Shown here piece after piece: positions 6,517-14,106 of a stretch of 26,217 nucleotides of DNA. The first letter of the stretch is position 1; each line of letters opens with the position of its first letter. The notes beneath the pieces were generated by a model. That model saw only the letters and a list, made by a program, of their open reading frames with translations. It did not search any database and was not told the DNA's origin. A program made the translations under genes and the position numbers. Origin of the DNA: an uncultured Collinsella sp. (GTDB lineage Bacteria; Actinomycetota; Coriobacteriia; Coriobacteriales; Coriobacteriaceae); assembly GCA_902464965.1 (NCBI GenBank), contig CABQLI010000024.1:1-26217 (forward strand). The letters run 5' to 3'.

Positions 6517-7791
6517 ATGGCAAACGAGATCTGGACCATCAAGCGTTGTCTCGAGTGGACCAAGGAGTACCTGGCCGAGCGCGGTGAGGAGCATCCCCGT
6601 CTTTCTGCCGAGTGGCTGCTGTGCGCGGCCACGGGCCTGGCGCGTATCGACTTATATATGCGCATGGACGAGACGCTCGACGCAGCGCAGCTCGAGACCA
6701 TGCACGCGGCGGTCGTCCGTCGCGCGAAGGGCGAGCCGCTGCAGTACATCACCGGTAGCACGCAGTTTCGCATGATCGACGTCGCGTGCGCCCCCGGTGT
6801 GCTCATCCCGCGCCCCGAGACCGAGATGCTCGTCGAAGAAGTTCTGAACTATCTGGATGCCGAGGTGCTGAGCCCCGAGGCCGCTGCCCGCCAGCGCGTG
6901 GAGCTGCCTTGGAACGATGAGGTCGAGCAGGCCCGCAAAGCCGAGGCGGCGCTGGCTGACGAACGCGCGGCCGCCGAGCGCCGTGCCGCCAACCTGACGG
7001 CCGCCGATGAGGCTGCGCTGGGTAGCGACGTGCTCGGTAGCCGCGCCTATGCCGAGGAACTGGCCGACCGCGAGGCCGAGGAAGCCGCCGCGCAGGCAGC
7101 AGAAGCCGAAGCGGCAGAAGCAGAGGCCATGGAAACCCCCGAGCCCGAGCTCGACGAATACGGCATCGCCATTGAGGACAACGACCAACAGGCGACTCCC
7201 GCGCAAGATGCCGCCGAGGCTAACGTATCTGCCCCAACCGAGCCCTGCACTGCCCGCGTTCTCGAGGTCGGCTGCGGCACGGGCTGCATTTCGCTCTCCC
7301 TTGCCTGGGAGCGCCGCGGTCACGTTACCTGCACCGCCACCGATATCGAGCCGCGCGCCATCGATCTGGCCACCAAAAACCGCGACGCCCTCGGCCTCAC
7401 GGCAGATGAGGTTGCCTTCAGCCTCACCAACTTGGTGAGTTCCATTCCCCGCGAAGAGTGGGGCACCTTTGACGTGCTCGTCTCCAACCCACCTTACATC
7501 CCGACCGGCGTCATGCGCTCGCTGCCGCACGAGGTCAAGGACTTTGAGCCCGATCTGGCGCTCGAGGGCGGTGCCGACGGCCTCGATATCTTCCGCCGCC
7601 TGCTCAACGCGGCGCCCTACATGTTGCGCGCCGGCGGCCTGTTTGCCTGCGAGCTCTACGAGGGCGCCCTCGATGCCGCGGCCGAGCTCTGTCGTCAAGC
7701 GGGTCTGTCGGACGTGCGCATCGTCCACGACCTCACCGATCGTCCCCGCATCGTCCGAGCTATCGTCACCGAGCCCAAACAGCGTATTTAA
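6517..7791 (+). CDS. prmC: Release factor glutamine methyltransferase with long insertion
   Basis: Predicted SAM-dependent enzyme that N5-methylates the GGQ glutamine of release factors. The N-terminal helical domain is followed by the motif PGVLIPRPETE (ending Glu103), the SAM-binding loop LEVGCGTGC (249-257) and the catalytic NPPY (324-327). It is 424 residues; usual PrmC is about 280-290. The excess lies between residues 104 and 248, where about 18 residues normally separate the PRPETE and GxGxG motifs. This insert is rich in Ala and Glu, of low complexity, and likely helical or disordered. The start at 6517 follows AGAGGGGAGG (6502-6511). The frame is continuous, so the insert is not a frameshift artefact. 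Function is probably retained because all motifs are present. Confidence 0.92.
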   Translation: MANEIWTIKRCLEWTKEYLAERGEEHPRLSAEWLLCAATGLARIDLYMRMDETLDAAQLETMHAAVVRRAKGEPLQYITGSTQFRMIDVACAPGVLIPRPETEMLVEEVLNYLDAEVLSPEAAARQRVELPWNDEVEQARKAEAALADERAAAERRAANLTAADEAALGSDVLGSRAYAEELADREAEEAAAQAAEAEAAEAEAMETPEPELDEYGIAIEDNDQQATPAQDAAEANVSAPTEPCTARVLEVGCGTGCISLSLAWERRGHVTCTATDIEPRAIDLATKNRDALGLTADEVAFSLTNLVSSIPREEWGTFDVLVSNPPYIPTGVMRSLPHEVKDFEPDLALEGGADGLDIFRRLLNAAPYMLRAGGLFACELYEGALDAAAELCRQAGLSDVRIVHDLTDRPRIVRAIVTEPKQRI

Positions 7792-7824
7792 GCTGAATAA
7801 ATAGACATTTGCGCAAGTTTGTCC

Positions 7825-7852
7825 TTGCAATATACCGTAAAACTTCTACTAT
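7825..7852 (+). promoter_or_regulatory. Candidate promoter of the toxin-antitoxin pair
   Basis: TTGCAA (7825-7830) and TACTAT (7847-7852) are separated by 16 bp, just upstream of the AGAAGGAGAAAGG ribosome site of the toxin gene. It is a reasonable sigma-70-type match by eye only. Confidence 0.5.
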
Positions 7853-7866
7853 AGAAGGAGAAAGGT

Positions 7867-8262
7867 ATGTCAAATCAGCTGTATCGGTACCGTATCGTGC
7901 TTGATTACATTGAACCTTGGCTTGATGAGCAGGATGAAGCTACGCTGAAGCAGATTTATGCAGACCTTTTGGTGCTCGAGAAGGAAGGTCCCAGCCTTGG
8001 TCGTCCGCTGGTTGACCGCGTAAAGGGCTCGAAGCTTCATCATTTAAAGGAGCTGAGAGTGACGTCGTGTGGTGGGCAGGTGATTCGCATCCTCTTCGCC
8101 TTTGACCCCAAGCGCCAGGCGGTATTGCTATTGGCGGGTGATAAGTCGCGAGCGGGATCGTCAAGGGCAAAATGGAACGGTTGGTATGCGATCAACATTC
8201 CAAGGGCCGAGCAAATATACCGTCGCCACGTAAGGAGGCTCGATCGAGATGGAACTGCATGA
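7867..8262 (+). CDS. RelE/HigB-like toxin (Gp49-like family)
   Basis: Predicted 131-residue toxin of a type II toxin-antitoxin pair. The pattern LGRPLVDRVKGSKLHHLKEL, then a strand with VIRILFAFDPKRQAVLLLAGDKS and a C-terminal WYAINIPRAEQIYRRH, is typical of the HigB/Gp49 branch of the RelE/ParE superfamily. Members usually cleave ribosome-associated mRNA; that activity is inferred from family. A strong AGAAGGAGAAAGG lies before the ATG. Its 3' end overlaps the antitoxin gene by 14 nt, which implies coupled translation. Toxin-first order is characteristic of higBA-type loci. Base composition at the locus is less GC-rich than the neighbours, which fits an acquired module. Confidence 0.85.
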   Translation: MSNQLYRYRIVLDYIEPWLDEQDEATLKQIYADLLVLEKEGPSLGRPLVDRVKGSKLHHLKELRVTSCGGQVIRILFAFDPKRQAVLLLAGDKSRAGSSRAKWNGWYAINIPRAEQIYRRHVRRLDRDGTA

Positions 8263-8551
8263 GTATATGGAATCTCGCGGGATAACACGCGACTCCATTA
8301 CCGCCGAGCAGGAGAGGACTCGCGATCGTATCGAAGCCTATAAGCTTGCTCAGATTCGCAGGTTAAAAGATCTAACACAGGCGTCGGTCGCCCAGTCGAT
8401 GGGCGTTTCTCAAAAACGTGTATCCGAGCTCGAGCGTGGGGAGTTGGGTTCGATGAGGCTCGACACGCTGAGCAGGTACGCAGAGAGCCTCGGCGGAAAA
8501 CTGGTTGCAAGCATCGAGTTTCCCGATCGTACCGTTACGCTTGCGCGCTAA
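8249..8551 (+). CDS. XRE-family HTH antitoxin
   Basis: Predicted 100-residue DNA-binding antitoxin. The Cro/CI-type helix-turn-helix covers about residues 34-72 (LKDLTQASVAQSMGVSQKRV then SELERG). The C-terminal LGGKLVASIEFPDRTVTLAR is a short strand region commonly seen in HigA/HTH_37-type partners. It overlaps the toxin gene by 14 nt and has AAGGAGG (8232-8238) before its ATG. It probably neutralises the upstream toxin and represses the shared promoter. No clear terminator follows in 8552-8699. Confidence 0.85.
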   Translation: MELHEYMESRGITRDSITAEQERTRDRIEAYKLAQIRRLKDLTQASVAQSMGVSQKRVSELERGELGSMRLDTLSRYAESLGGKLVASIEFPDRTVTLAR

Positions 8552-8612
8552 AAATCTTCAATTAACCCCCTCACTTTCACCGACTACTAGAGCCGCTCAC
8601 CAAACCAACATG

Positions 8613-8681
8613 CGCTCTGGGCAAATAGGTTGAACGTTTCGTGCGAGAATGCCCCACAGTAAACAAACTTGCACCAGAGCG
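8613..8681. repeat. 8-bp inverted repeat flanking the tsaC leader
   Basis: CGCTCTGG (8613-8620) and CCAGAGCG (8674-8681) are exact reverse complements about 53 bp apart. The right arm ends just before the AAGGGG ribosome site (8683-8688) of the next gene, so pairing could affect initiation. Length and spacing make chance possible. Confidence 0.3.
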
Positions 8682-8699
8682 TAAGGGGCTGGCATACAC

Positions 8700-9443
8700 A
8701 TGCAGACGGTCTATCGGGTATACGAGGGAACGCGCGAGCCGCATCGGCTCGCCGTCGAGCGCACGGCCGAGGTGCTCGGCCGCGGCGGCCTGGCCTTGAT
8801 CCCGACCGAGACCGTCTACGGTGTCGCCGTGGCAGTCAACGCCTTCTCGGACGCCGTGCCCCAAGATACAAGCGAATTCCCATCGTGGCCGCGCGATCCG
8901 CAGGCTGTCGTCAATGGCGCCGCGGTCCCTGCGCTCGGTACCGGCTACCGCCGCATCTTTACCCTCAAGCAGCGCAAGCTCACCCAAACGGTCGCCTGGC
9001 TGGTTGATAATGCCGAAGCACTCGACCGCTATGGCGTGGATATCCCCGAAGAGGCTCGCGTACTCGCGCGACGATGCTGGCCGGGAGCCCTGACTATCGT
9101 GGTCAAGGCAGCCCCCTGCGTGCCGACCTTTATGCGTGCCGCCGACGACACTGTGGCTCTTCGCGCGTCGGCCTCGCCTGTGGTCCAAGCGCTCATCCGC
9201 GCCTGCGGCAGTCCCCTTGCCTGTACGAGCGCCAACACGCACGGCGCGCCCTCGCCGGCAAGCTTTGCCGCCGTCGAGGGTCGCATCCTGGAGGGGGTCG
9301 ATGTTGCCGTCGACGCCGGTGAGACCCCGTGTCGCGACGCCTCGACCATCGTGTCGTTCCAGCACGGCGAGCTCCAGATCCTGCGCCAAGGCGCACTTCC
9401 CGCATCAGAGATCGAACGGGTCCTGTCCGACCCGATGCAATAG
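8700..9443 (+). CDS. L-threonylcarbamoyladenylate synthase (Sua5/YrdC/TsaC family)
   Basis: Predicted 247-residue YrdC-domain enzyme that makes threonylcarbamoyl-AMP from threonine, bicarbonate and ATP, the first step of tRNA t6A37 formation. Motifs include IPTETVYG (34-41), LKQR (89-92), RCWPGALTIVV and TSANTHGAPSP. About 48 residues separate YG and LKQR, where about 18 are usual (for example E. coli TsaC), so there is a ~30-residue insertion in the active-site region. The Sua5 C-terminal domain is absent, so the protein is TsaC-like. The ribosome site AAGGGG is 11 nt before the ATG, slightly far. glpK follows after 13 bp, suggesting co-transcription. A paralogous YrdC-domain protein with another role is possible but less likely. 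Confidence 0.82.
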   Translation: MQTVYRVYEGTREPHRLAVERTAEVLGRGGLALIPTETVYGVAVAVNAFSDAVPQDTSEFPSWPRDPQAVVNGAAVPALGTGYRRIFTLKQRKLTQTVAWLVDNAEALDRYGVDIPEEARVLARRCWPGALTIVVKAAPCVPTFMRAADDTVALRASASPVVQALIRACGSPLACTSANTHGAPSPASFAAVEGRILEGVDVAVDAGETPCRDASTIVSFQHGELQILRQGALPASEIERVLSDPMQ

Positions 9444-9456
9444 AAAGGTGTAAGCG

Positions 9457-10998
9457 ATGTCGTTGAATCTGGGCAGCCTGGGCATGGAAGATGCCTCGTT
9501 TGACTTTGGCGGTTCCTACATCATGGCGCTCGACTGCGGCACCACCTCGGTACTTGCGACCATCGTCGACGAGTACGGATGCATCGTCGCGCAGGCACGT
9601 CGCAGCGTCAAAACCAGCTTCCCACGTCCCGGTTGGGTAGAGCAAGACCCCATGACGGTCCTTGCCAGCCAGATCGGCGTGATGATGGAGGTCCAGTTTA
9701 AGAGCGGCATCCATTCTGACCGCATCGCCGCCATCGGCATCTCCAACCAGCGCGAGACCACGGTGGTCTGGGACCGCGTGAGCGGTCAGCCGATCTATAA
9801 CGCCATCGTATGGCAGTGCCGCCGTACCGCGCCGGCAATCGACGCGTTGGTTGAACAGGGTTGCGAGGAGCTGGTGCGCTCCCGCACGGGACTCACGCTC
9901 GATCCGTATTTCTCGGCTTCCAAGGTGCAGTGGATCCTCGACAACGTCGACGGTGCGCGTGAGAGCGCGGCGGCGGGCGACCTCATGTTCGGCACCATCG
10001 ACACCTGGCTCATCTACAACCTCACCGGCAGTCAGGTCTTTGCCACCGACTACACCAATGCCAGCCGCACGGCGCTCTTTAATATCCATACGCTCGATTG
10101 GGACGACGACCTGCTGGCGCTCTTTGACGTTCCACGTTCCATGATGCCCGAGGTTCGCTGGAGCTCGGGCGACTACGGCCGCGTCGCGAGCGACATCATG
10201 ACCAACATGCCACCCATCATGGGCGTGGCGGGCGACCAGCAGGCGTCGCTGTTCGGCCACTGCTGCTTCCATCCCGGCCAGACCAAAAACACCTATGGCA
10301 CGGGTTGCTTTATGCTCATGAACACCGGCGACGAGGTCGTCGAATCCAAGAACGGTCTGGTCTCCACGATCGGTATCGCTGCGAACGGGAAGATCAGCTA
10401 TGCACTCGAGGGGTCCATCTTTGCTGCCGGTTCCACCATGAACTGGCTTCGCAACAACATGGGCATCATCTCGAGCGTGAGCGAGTCGGCACAACTCGCC
10501 GCTTCAATTAGCGACAACGAGGGCTGCTACTTCGTTCCCGCCTTTGCGGGTCTGGGCGCTCCCTGGTGGGACCCGCATGCCCGCGGTATCGTGTGCGGTC
10601 TGACCGGCGCCGCGAGCCGTGCGACCATCGTACGTGCCGCCTGCGAATCCATGGCATATCAGAGCTACGACGTGCTGCGCGCCATGGAGCAGGACGTGGG
10701 GCTTTCGATCGAGCGCCTGTCTGTCGATGGCGGTGCCTCGCGCAACGAGTTCATCATGCAATTCCAGGCCGACCTGCTGGATATCCCCGTGCTGCAATGC
10801 GAGACGGTGGAGACCACGGCAATCGGTGCCGCGTACTTGGCGGGTCTTGCCGTCGGCTATTGGGAAGACCTGGAAGAGCTGGAGCAAAATGCCCAGATCG
10901 TTAGGACCTTCCTTCCCCACATGTCCGCCGAGCGCCGCGAACAAAACCTTGCGGGCTGGTGTGATGCCGTCAAGCGTTCGCTCAACACCGCCCAGTAG
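9457..10998 (+). CDS. glpK: Glycerol kinase
   Basis: Predicted 513-residue FGGY-family kinase that phosphorylates glycerol to sn-glycerol 3-phosphate in the cytoplasm. Visible motifs are the N-terminal phosphate loop LDCGTTS, the glycerol-binding SNQRETTVVWD (Arg99, Glu100), DPYFSASK (149-156), GVAGDQQASLFG (catalytic Asp260), and C-terminal DGGASRNEFIMQ. About 20 residues precede the usual YIMALD start of the fold. Internal ATGs at 9484 and 9523 are alternatives, but the ATG at 9457 has GAAAGG upstream. No histidine is seen at the site phosphorylated by HPr in Enterococcus-type enzymes (SGDYGRVASD lies there), so PTS activation of that kind is unlikely. No glpF or glpD is adjacent. Confidence 0.92.
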   Translation: MSLNLGSLGMEDASFDFGGSYIMALDCGTTSVLATIVDEYGCIVAQARRSVKTSFPRPGWVEQDPMTVLASQIGVMMEVQFKSGIHSDRIAAIGISNQRETTVVWDRVSGQPIYNAIVWQCRRTAPAIDALVEQGCEELVRSRTGLTLDPYFSASKVQWILDNVDGARESAAAGDLMFGTIDTWLIYNLTGSQVFATDYTNASRTALFNIHTLDWDDDLLALFDVPRSMMPEVRWSSGDYGRVASDIMTNMPPIMGVAGDQQASLFGHCCFHPGQTKNTYGTGCFMLMNTGDEVVESKNGLVSTIGIAANGKISYALEGSIFAAGSTMNWLRNNMGIISSVSESAQLAASISDNEGCYFVPAFAGLGAPWWDPHARGIVCGLTGAASRATIVRAACESMAYQSYDVLRAMEQDVGLSIERLSVDGGASRNEFIMQFQADLLDIPVLQCETVETTAIGAAYLAGLAVGYWEDLEELEQNAQIVRTFLPHMSAERREQNLAGWCDAVKRSLNTAQ

Positions 10999-11121
10999 GG
11001 CTGCGACGAGCTGCTCGATACAACAAACCGTTAAACTTATGCACGGCGCGCGGCAACAACATCGCCATGCGCCTTGTCAGCAAGGCCATCTTCCGGCCGC
11101 AACGAAAGGGGCAATCAACCC

Positions 11122-11769
11122 ATGACCGTCACCTACGATACGTCCCGTGTGACCCTTGTCGACCACCCGCTCGTCCAGCATAAGCTGTCGATTCTGCGCG
11201 ACAAAAACACCGGCACCAACCAGTTCCGCCAGCTCGTGCGCGAACTCGCACTTTTTGACGGCTACGAGGCCATGCGCGACCTGCCCATGGAAGACGTCGA
11301 AGTCGAGACCCCCATCACCACCGCAACGTTTAAGCAGCTCGCCGGCAAAAAGCTCGCCATCGTTCCCATTCTGCGTGCAGGCCTTGGCATGGTCGATGGC
11401 ATCCTCGACCTGGTACCCTCCGCTCGCGTGGGCCACATCGGTATGGAGCGCGACGAGGTCACCCACGAGCCGCATGAGTATTACTGCAAGATGCCCAAGG
11501 ATATCGACCAGCGCATCTGCCTGGTCGTCGACCCCATGCTCGCCACGGGCGGTTCGGCCGAGATGGCCATCAGCTACCTGCGCGAGCGCGGTGTCAAGGA
11601 CATCCGCATGCTGTGCATCGTCGCGGCCCCCGAGGGCCTCAAGTCGCTGACTGAGAAGGACCCCGATGTGCATATCTATACCTGCGCCATCGACGACCAT
11701 CTCAACGAAGCTGCCTACATCGTTCCCGGCCTGGGCGACGCCGGCGACCGCATCTACGGCACGCTGTAA
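11122..11769 (+). CDS. upp: Uracil phosphoribosyltransferase
   Basis: Predicted 215-residue enzyme that converts uracil and PRPP to UMP (pyrimidine salvage). The PRPP loop DPMLATGGSA is at residues 137-146, and the C-terminal uracil-binding signature PGLGDAGDRIYGTL is intact. Length is normal. The start at 11122 follows GAAAGGGG. The open frame extends back to 11074 without a better site. It lies 123 bp after glpK; that gap shows no clear promoter. A strong hairpin follows. Confidence 0.95.
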   Translation: MTVTYDTSRVTLVDHPLVQHKLSILRDKNTGTNQFRQLVRELALFDGYEAMRDLPMEDVEVETPITTATFKQLAGKKLAIVPILRAGLGMVDGILDLVPSARVGHIGMERDEVTHEPHEYYCKMPKDIDQRICLVVDPMLATGGSAEMAISYLRERGVKDIRMLCIVAAPEGLKSLTEKDPDVHIYTCAIDDHLNEAAYIVPGLGDAGDRIYGTL

Positions 11770-11811
11770 TCTCTGGGCCATACCGGCTAACGTCGAAAAT
11801 ACGAAGAAATG

Positions 11812-11846
11812 GTGCGCGCGGTCGAACAAAAGACGACCGCGCGCAC
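11812..11846. terminator. Strong GC hairpin after upp
   Basis: GTGCGCGCGGTCG (11812-11824) is perfectly complementary to CGACCGCGCGCAC (11834-11846) with a 9-nt A-rich loop. Only TCCTGTT follows, so the T-tract is poor, but position after upp and before the atp promoter fits a transcription stop. Confidence 0.6.
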
Positions 11847-11961
11847 TCCTGTTAACGGACGTTTTGCCCTGCAGGGTTCGAGAAAAACGTATTACCGTAC
11901 CTGCGGCATAAAGAAGGTCTTAAGAAAACGAACAGGTGCGTATTAACCGATGCTTTTTCGG

Positions 11962-11989
11962 TTGTACTTTAGCGATTGGCTCGTACAAT
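11962..11989 (+). promoter_or_regulatory. Candidate promoter of the atp operon
   Basis: TTGTAC (11962-11967) and TACAAT (11984-11989) are spaced by 16 bp, giving a good sigma-70-type match about 60 bp before the first gene of the ATP synthase operon. The rest of 11770-12050 holds the upp hairpin and no gene I can support. Confidence 0.6.
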
Positions 11990-12050
11990 AGTCACCAATG
12001 TTTGGCGGGAACTGTCCTGTGAGGCGATAAAAAGGAAAGTGAGGACGCCA

Positions 12051-12362
12051 GTGTTTCAGATAGCCGATCTGCTCGCTATCGTTGCAGGTGCCATCGCGGG
12101 CGCGATTGCCTTCCTTCCCTTTGTCTTTACGCTCAAGCCGGTTCTTGACGATAAGCAGAATGCGGACATGCTCAAGGGTATGGTGAGTCTCGCGGTCTCG
12201 GCAATCGCTCTGCTCGTCTTTACCTTGGTTGTGTTTGTGTTGTTCGGAGAGGCATTTCGCATGTTCCTCCTGGGCGAGGCGATCGGCTTCGTGGCCTTTA
12301 TGGCCGCCTGCGCGGTTCGCGTCGCCAAGGCGCTGCGAGATCCTCATGAGGTCGAAAGGTAA
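12051..12362 (+). CDS. Small AtpI-like membrane protein, first gene of atp operon
   Basis: Predicted 103-residue protein with about three to four membrane segments (about residues 4-27, 40-66 and 72-95). Position directly before atpB, with the atpB GTG 3 nt after this stop, is that of atpI, whose product helps c-ring assembly in some bacteria. Sequence similarity is not diagnostic, so the call rests on context and topology. The start is taken as GTG 12051, with GTGAGG (12039-12044) as ribosome site. GTG 12039 is in frame and would add four residues. Confidence 0.6.
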   Translation: MFQIADLLAIVAGAIAGAIAFLPFVFTLKPVLDDKQNADMLKGMVSLAVSAIALLVFTLVVFVLFGEAFRMFLLGEAIGFVAFMAACAVRVAKALRDPHEVER

Positions 12363-12365
12363 GTC

Positions 12366-13169
12366 GTGGAAATTTTTGAAAAGCTGCCTGATGAGATTAA
12401 TCATCTGGTCAGCGAGTTCAGCTCCACCCCTGTCGTGGGCGATCTGAGCTGCGGCATCACGCAGTACTCGTTTTGGCTGATCGTCTCCACGATCGTGCTC
12501 CTGATCGTCCTGGCCGTGTTCAAGAAGAAGCAGACCCTGGTCCCCAAGGGCTTCTTCGTCAACGGTTTCGAGTACATCATCGAGTACGTCGAGAACGATA
12601 TCGGCAAGGGCGTCGTGGGTGAGAACTGGAAGAAGCACTTCCCGTTCCTGTGCTCGCTTTTCCTGTTCATCCTGATCAATAACATGATCGGCCTGATCCC
12701 GGGAATGAAGCCCGGCACCGGCGCAATCGGCTCCACCGCCGCGCTCGCCATCTTCGCCTTCGTGTACTTCATCTACTACGGATGCAAGGCTCACGGCGTG
12801 ATCGGCTACATCAAGAGCCTCGCCCCGCAGGGCGTGAGCTTCCCGATGAACGTGCTCGTGTGGGTCGTCGAGCTTTTCTCGACTTTCCTGCGCCTCATCA
12901 CGCTCGCCGTCCGTCTGTTCTGCAACATGTTCGCAGGACACGTGGTCATGGGCTCGTTCGCCATCATGGCGAGCATGTTCATGCAGCCGCTGCTTCAGCA
13001 GGCTTCCGCGGCCCACGCCGTCGGCGCCCTGCCTTCGCTGGCCTGGCTTGCCATCCTCATCCTGATCTATGCGATCGAGCTTGTGGTCGGCGCCATCCAG
13101 GCTTACGTCTTCACGGTCCTTACCGCCGTGTATGTCTCCGAGGCAGAGGAGGTCGCGGAGGAGGAGTAA
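12366..13169 (+). CDS. atpB: F-type ATP synthase subunit a
   Basis: Predicted 267-residue membrane stator subunit that forms the proton half-channels next to the c-ring. The key helix reads TLAVRLFCNMFAGH, with the essential arginine at residue 183; the usual RLFGNM has Cys in place of Gly here. A second conserved helix near the C-terminus has ELVVGAIQAYVFTVLTAVY. The GTG start follows GAAAGG and lies 3 nt after the atpI-like stop, implying coupling. The product acts in the cytoplasmic membrane with AtpE and AtpF. Confidence 0.94.
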   Translation: MEIFEKLPDEINHLVSEFSSTPVVGDLSCGITQYSFWLIVSTIVLLIVLAVFKKKQTLVPKGFFVNGFEYIIEYVENDIGKGVVGENWKKHFPFLCSLFLFILINNMIGLIPGMKPGTGAIGSTAALAIFAFVYFIYYGCKAHGVIGYIKSLAPQGVSFPMNVLVWVVELFSTFLRLITLAVRLFCNMFAGHVVMGSFAIMASMFMQPLLQQASAAHAVGALPSLAWLAILILIYAIELVVGAIQAYVFTVLTAVYVSEAEEVAEEE

Positions 13170-13293
13170 TCTTCCGTTCGCGCCTTAAAGGTAAGGCAAT
13201 TCGTTAAACCGCCGGTGCCCGTACCCATGGAGCCCGGCAGTTATAAAAAGGTTATCCTGCGTGAAATAAGACACGCACGACAAAGGAGGAATC
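13170..13293 (+). other. 124-bp spacer before atpE
   Basis: This is the longest gap inside the atp operon. It contains GCCGG and CCGGC arms around 'TGCCCGTACCCATGGAGC' and a run TTATAAAAAGG, then AAAGGAGG (13282-13289), the best ribosome site in the operon. This fits the known need for high c-subunit output, but a specific element is not identifiable. Confidence 0.35.
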
Positions 13294-13488
13294 GTGGGAG
13301 TTATCGGTTACGGTCTCGGTGTTATCGGCGCTGGTCTTGCTATCGGCCTGTCTGCTCTGGGTGCTACGGGTGCTATGGCCCGTCAGCCTGAGGTCCAGGG
13401 CCGCGTGTTCACCGTCTTCATCATGGGCTCCGCTTTCGGCGAGGCTCTGGCTCTGATCGGCTTCGTTGTCGCGCTGATCGTTAAATAG
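13294..13488 (+). CDS. atpE: F-type ATP synthase subunit c (short)
   Basis: Predicted 64-residue proteolipid that forms the rotor ring. It has two membrane helices joined by the polar loop RQPEV (Arg30, Gln31, Pro32), with the ion-binding carboxylate Glu50 in GSAFGEALALIGF. The residues after Glu50 are Ala-Leu, without the Ser/Thr ligands of sodium-dependent rings, so proton coupling is more likely. Typical c subunits are 70-90 residues; here the first helix has only about seven residues before its glycine-rich core. A TAA at 13267 in the same frame rules out an upstream extension. The GTG start has the very strong AAAGGAGG site. Confidence 0.92.
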   Translation: MGVIGYGLGVIGAGLAIGLSALGATGAMARQPEVQGRVFTVFIMGSAFGEALALIGFVVALIVK

Positions 13489-13503
13489 CACGGAGCGTCA
13501 AGT

Positions 13504-14106
13504 ATGAATCTTTCATCCCAGAAGAGCGCGATCGCACTCTCCGCGTCCGCGGCCGCGCTGCTCATGCCGGTTTCCGCGTTCGCCGAGGACGGCGCCGCCG
13601 GTGCGGACATCCTCATCCCTAAGATGGCGGAGTTCATCCCGGCGCTTATCGCCTTCCTGATTATCTGGATCGTGCTGGCCAAGGTCGCCCTGCCGGGCAT
13701 CATGAAAACCATGGAGGAGCGCGGCAAGAAGATCGAGGAGAGCCTCGATGAGGCCGAGAAGACCAAGCAGGAGGCCATCGCCAAGCGCGCTGAGTCCGAC
13801 TCGATCGTCACCGACGCCCGTCGTCAGGCTGCCGACATCGTTCTCGAGGCCCGTAAGGACGCCGAGTCCGAGCGCGCCCGTATCATCGAGGCTGCTCACA
13901 AGGAGGCCGAGGAGATCATCGCCAAGGCCCATACGACCGTCGAGGACGAGCGCAAGTCCATTTACGCCGGTGCCGCGAGCTCCATCGCCGACCTGTCCGT
14001 TGCCGTCGCCACCAAGATCGTGGGCGAGGCACTCGAGGACGATGCCGAGCAGAAGAAGCTCATCGAGCGCTACATCCAGGAAGCAGGTAGCCTGAATGCC
14101 GACTAG
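13504..14106 (+). CDS. atpF: F-type ATP synthase subunit b with signal-like leader
   Basis: Predicted 200-residue peripheral stalk subunit. Residues 1-27 resemble a cleavable signal peptide (Lys7, hydrophobic core, then A25-F-A27 before Glu28). The normal anchor helix follows (FIPALIAFLIIWIVLAKVAL), then a long charged coiled coil from about residue 65 to 165 that contacts delta and F1. E. coli subunit b lacks such a leader (156 residues). The gene overlaps atpH by 11 nt. The ribosome site before 13504 (GGAGCGTC) is moderate. Cleavage of the leader is predicted, not shown. Confidence 0.92.
   Translation: MNLSSQKSAIALSASAAALLMPVSAFAEDGAAGADILIPKMAEFIPALIAFLIIWIVLAKVALPGIMKTMEERGKKIEESLDEAEKTKQEAIAKRAESDSIVTDARRQAADIVLEARKDAESERARIIEAAHKEAEEIIAKAHTTVEDERKSIYAGAASSIADLSVAVATKIVGEALEDDAEQKKLIERYIQEAGSLNAD

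Noticed and set aside
9457..10998. HPr-regulated glycerol kinase
   Set aside because: No histidine is seen in the loop where Enterococcus-type enzymes are phosphorylated.
13294..13488. Sodium-coupled ATP synthase
   Set aside because: The residues after Glu50 lack the Ser/Thr ligand pattern of sodium-binding c-rings, so proton coupling is the simpler reading.
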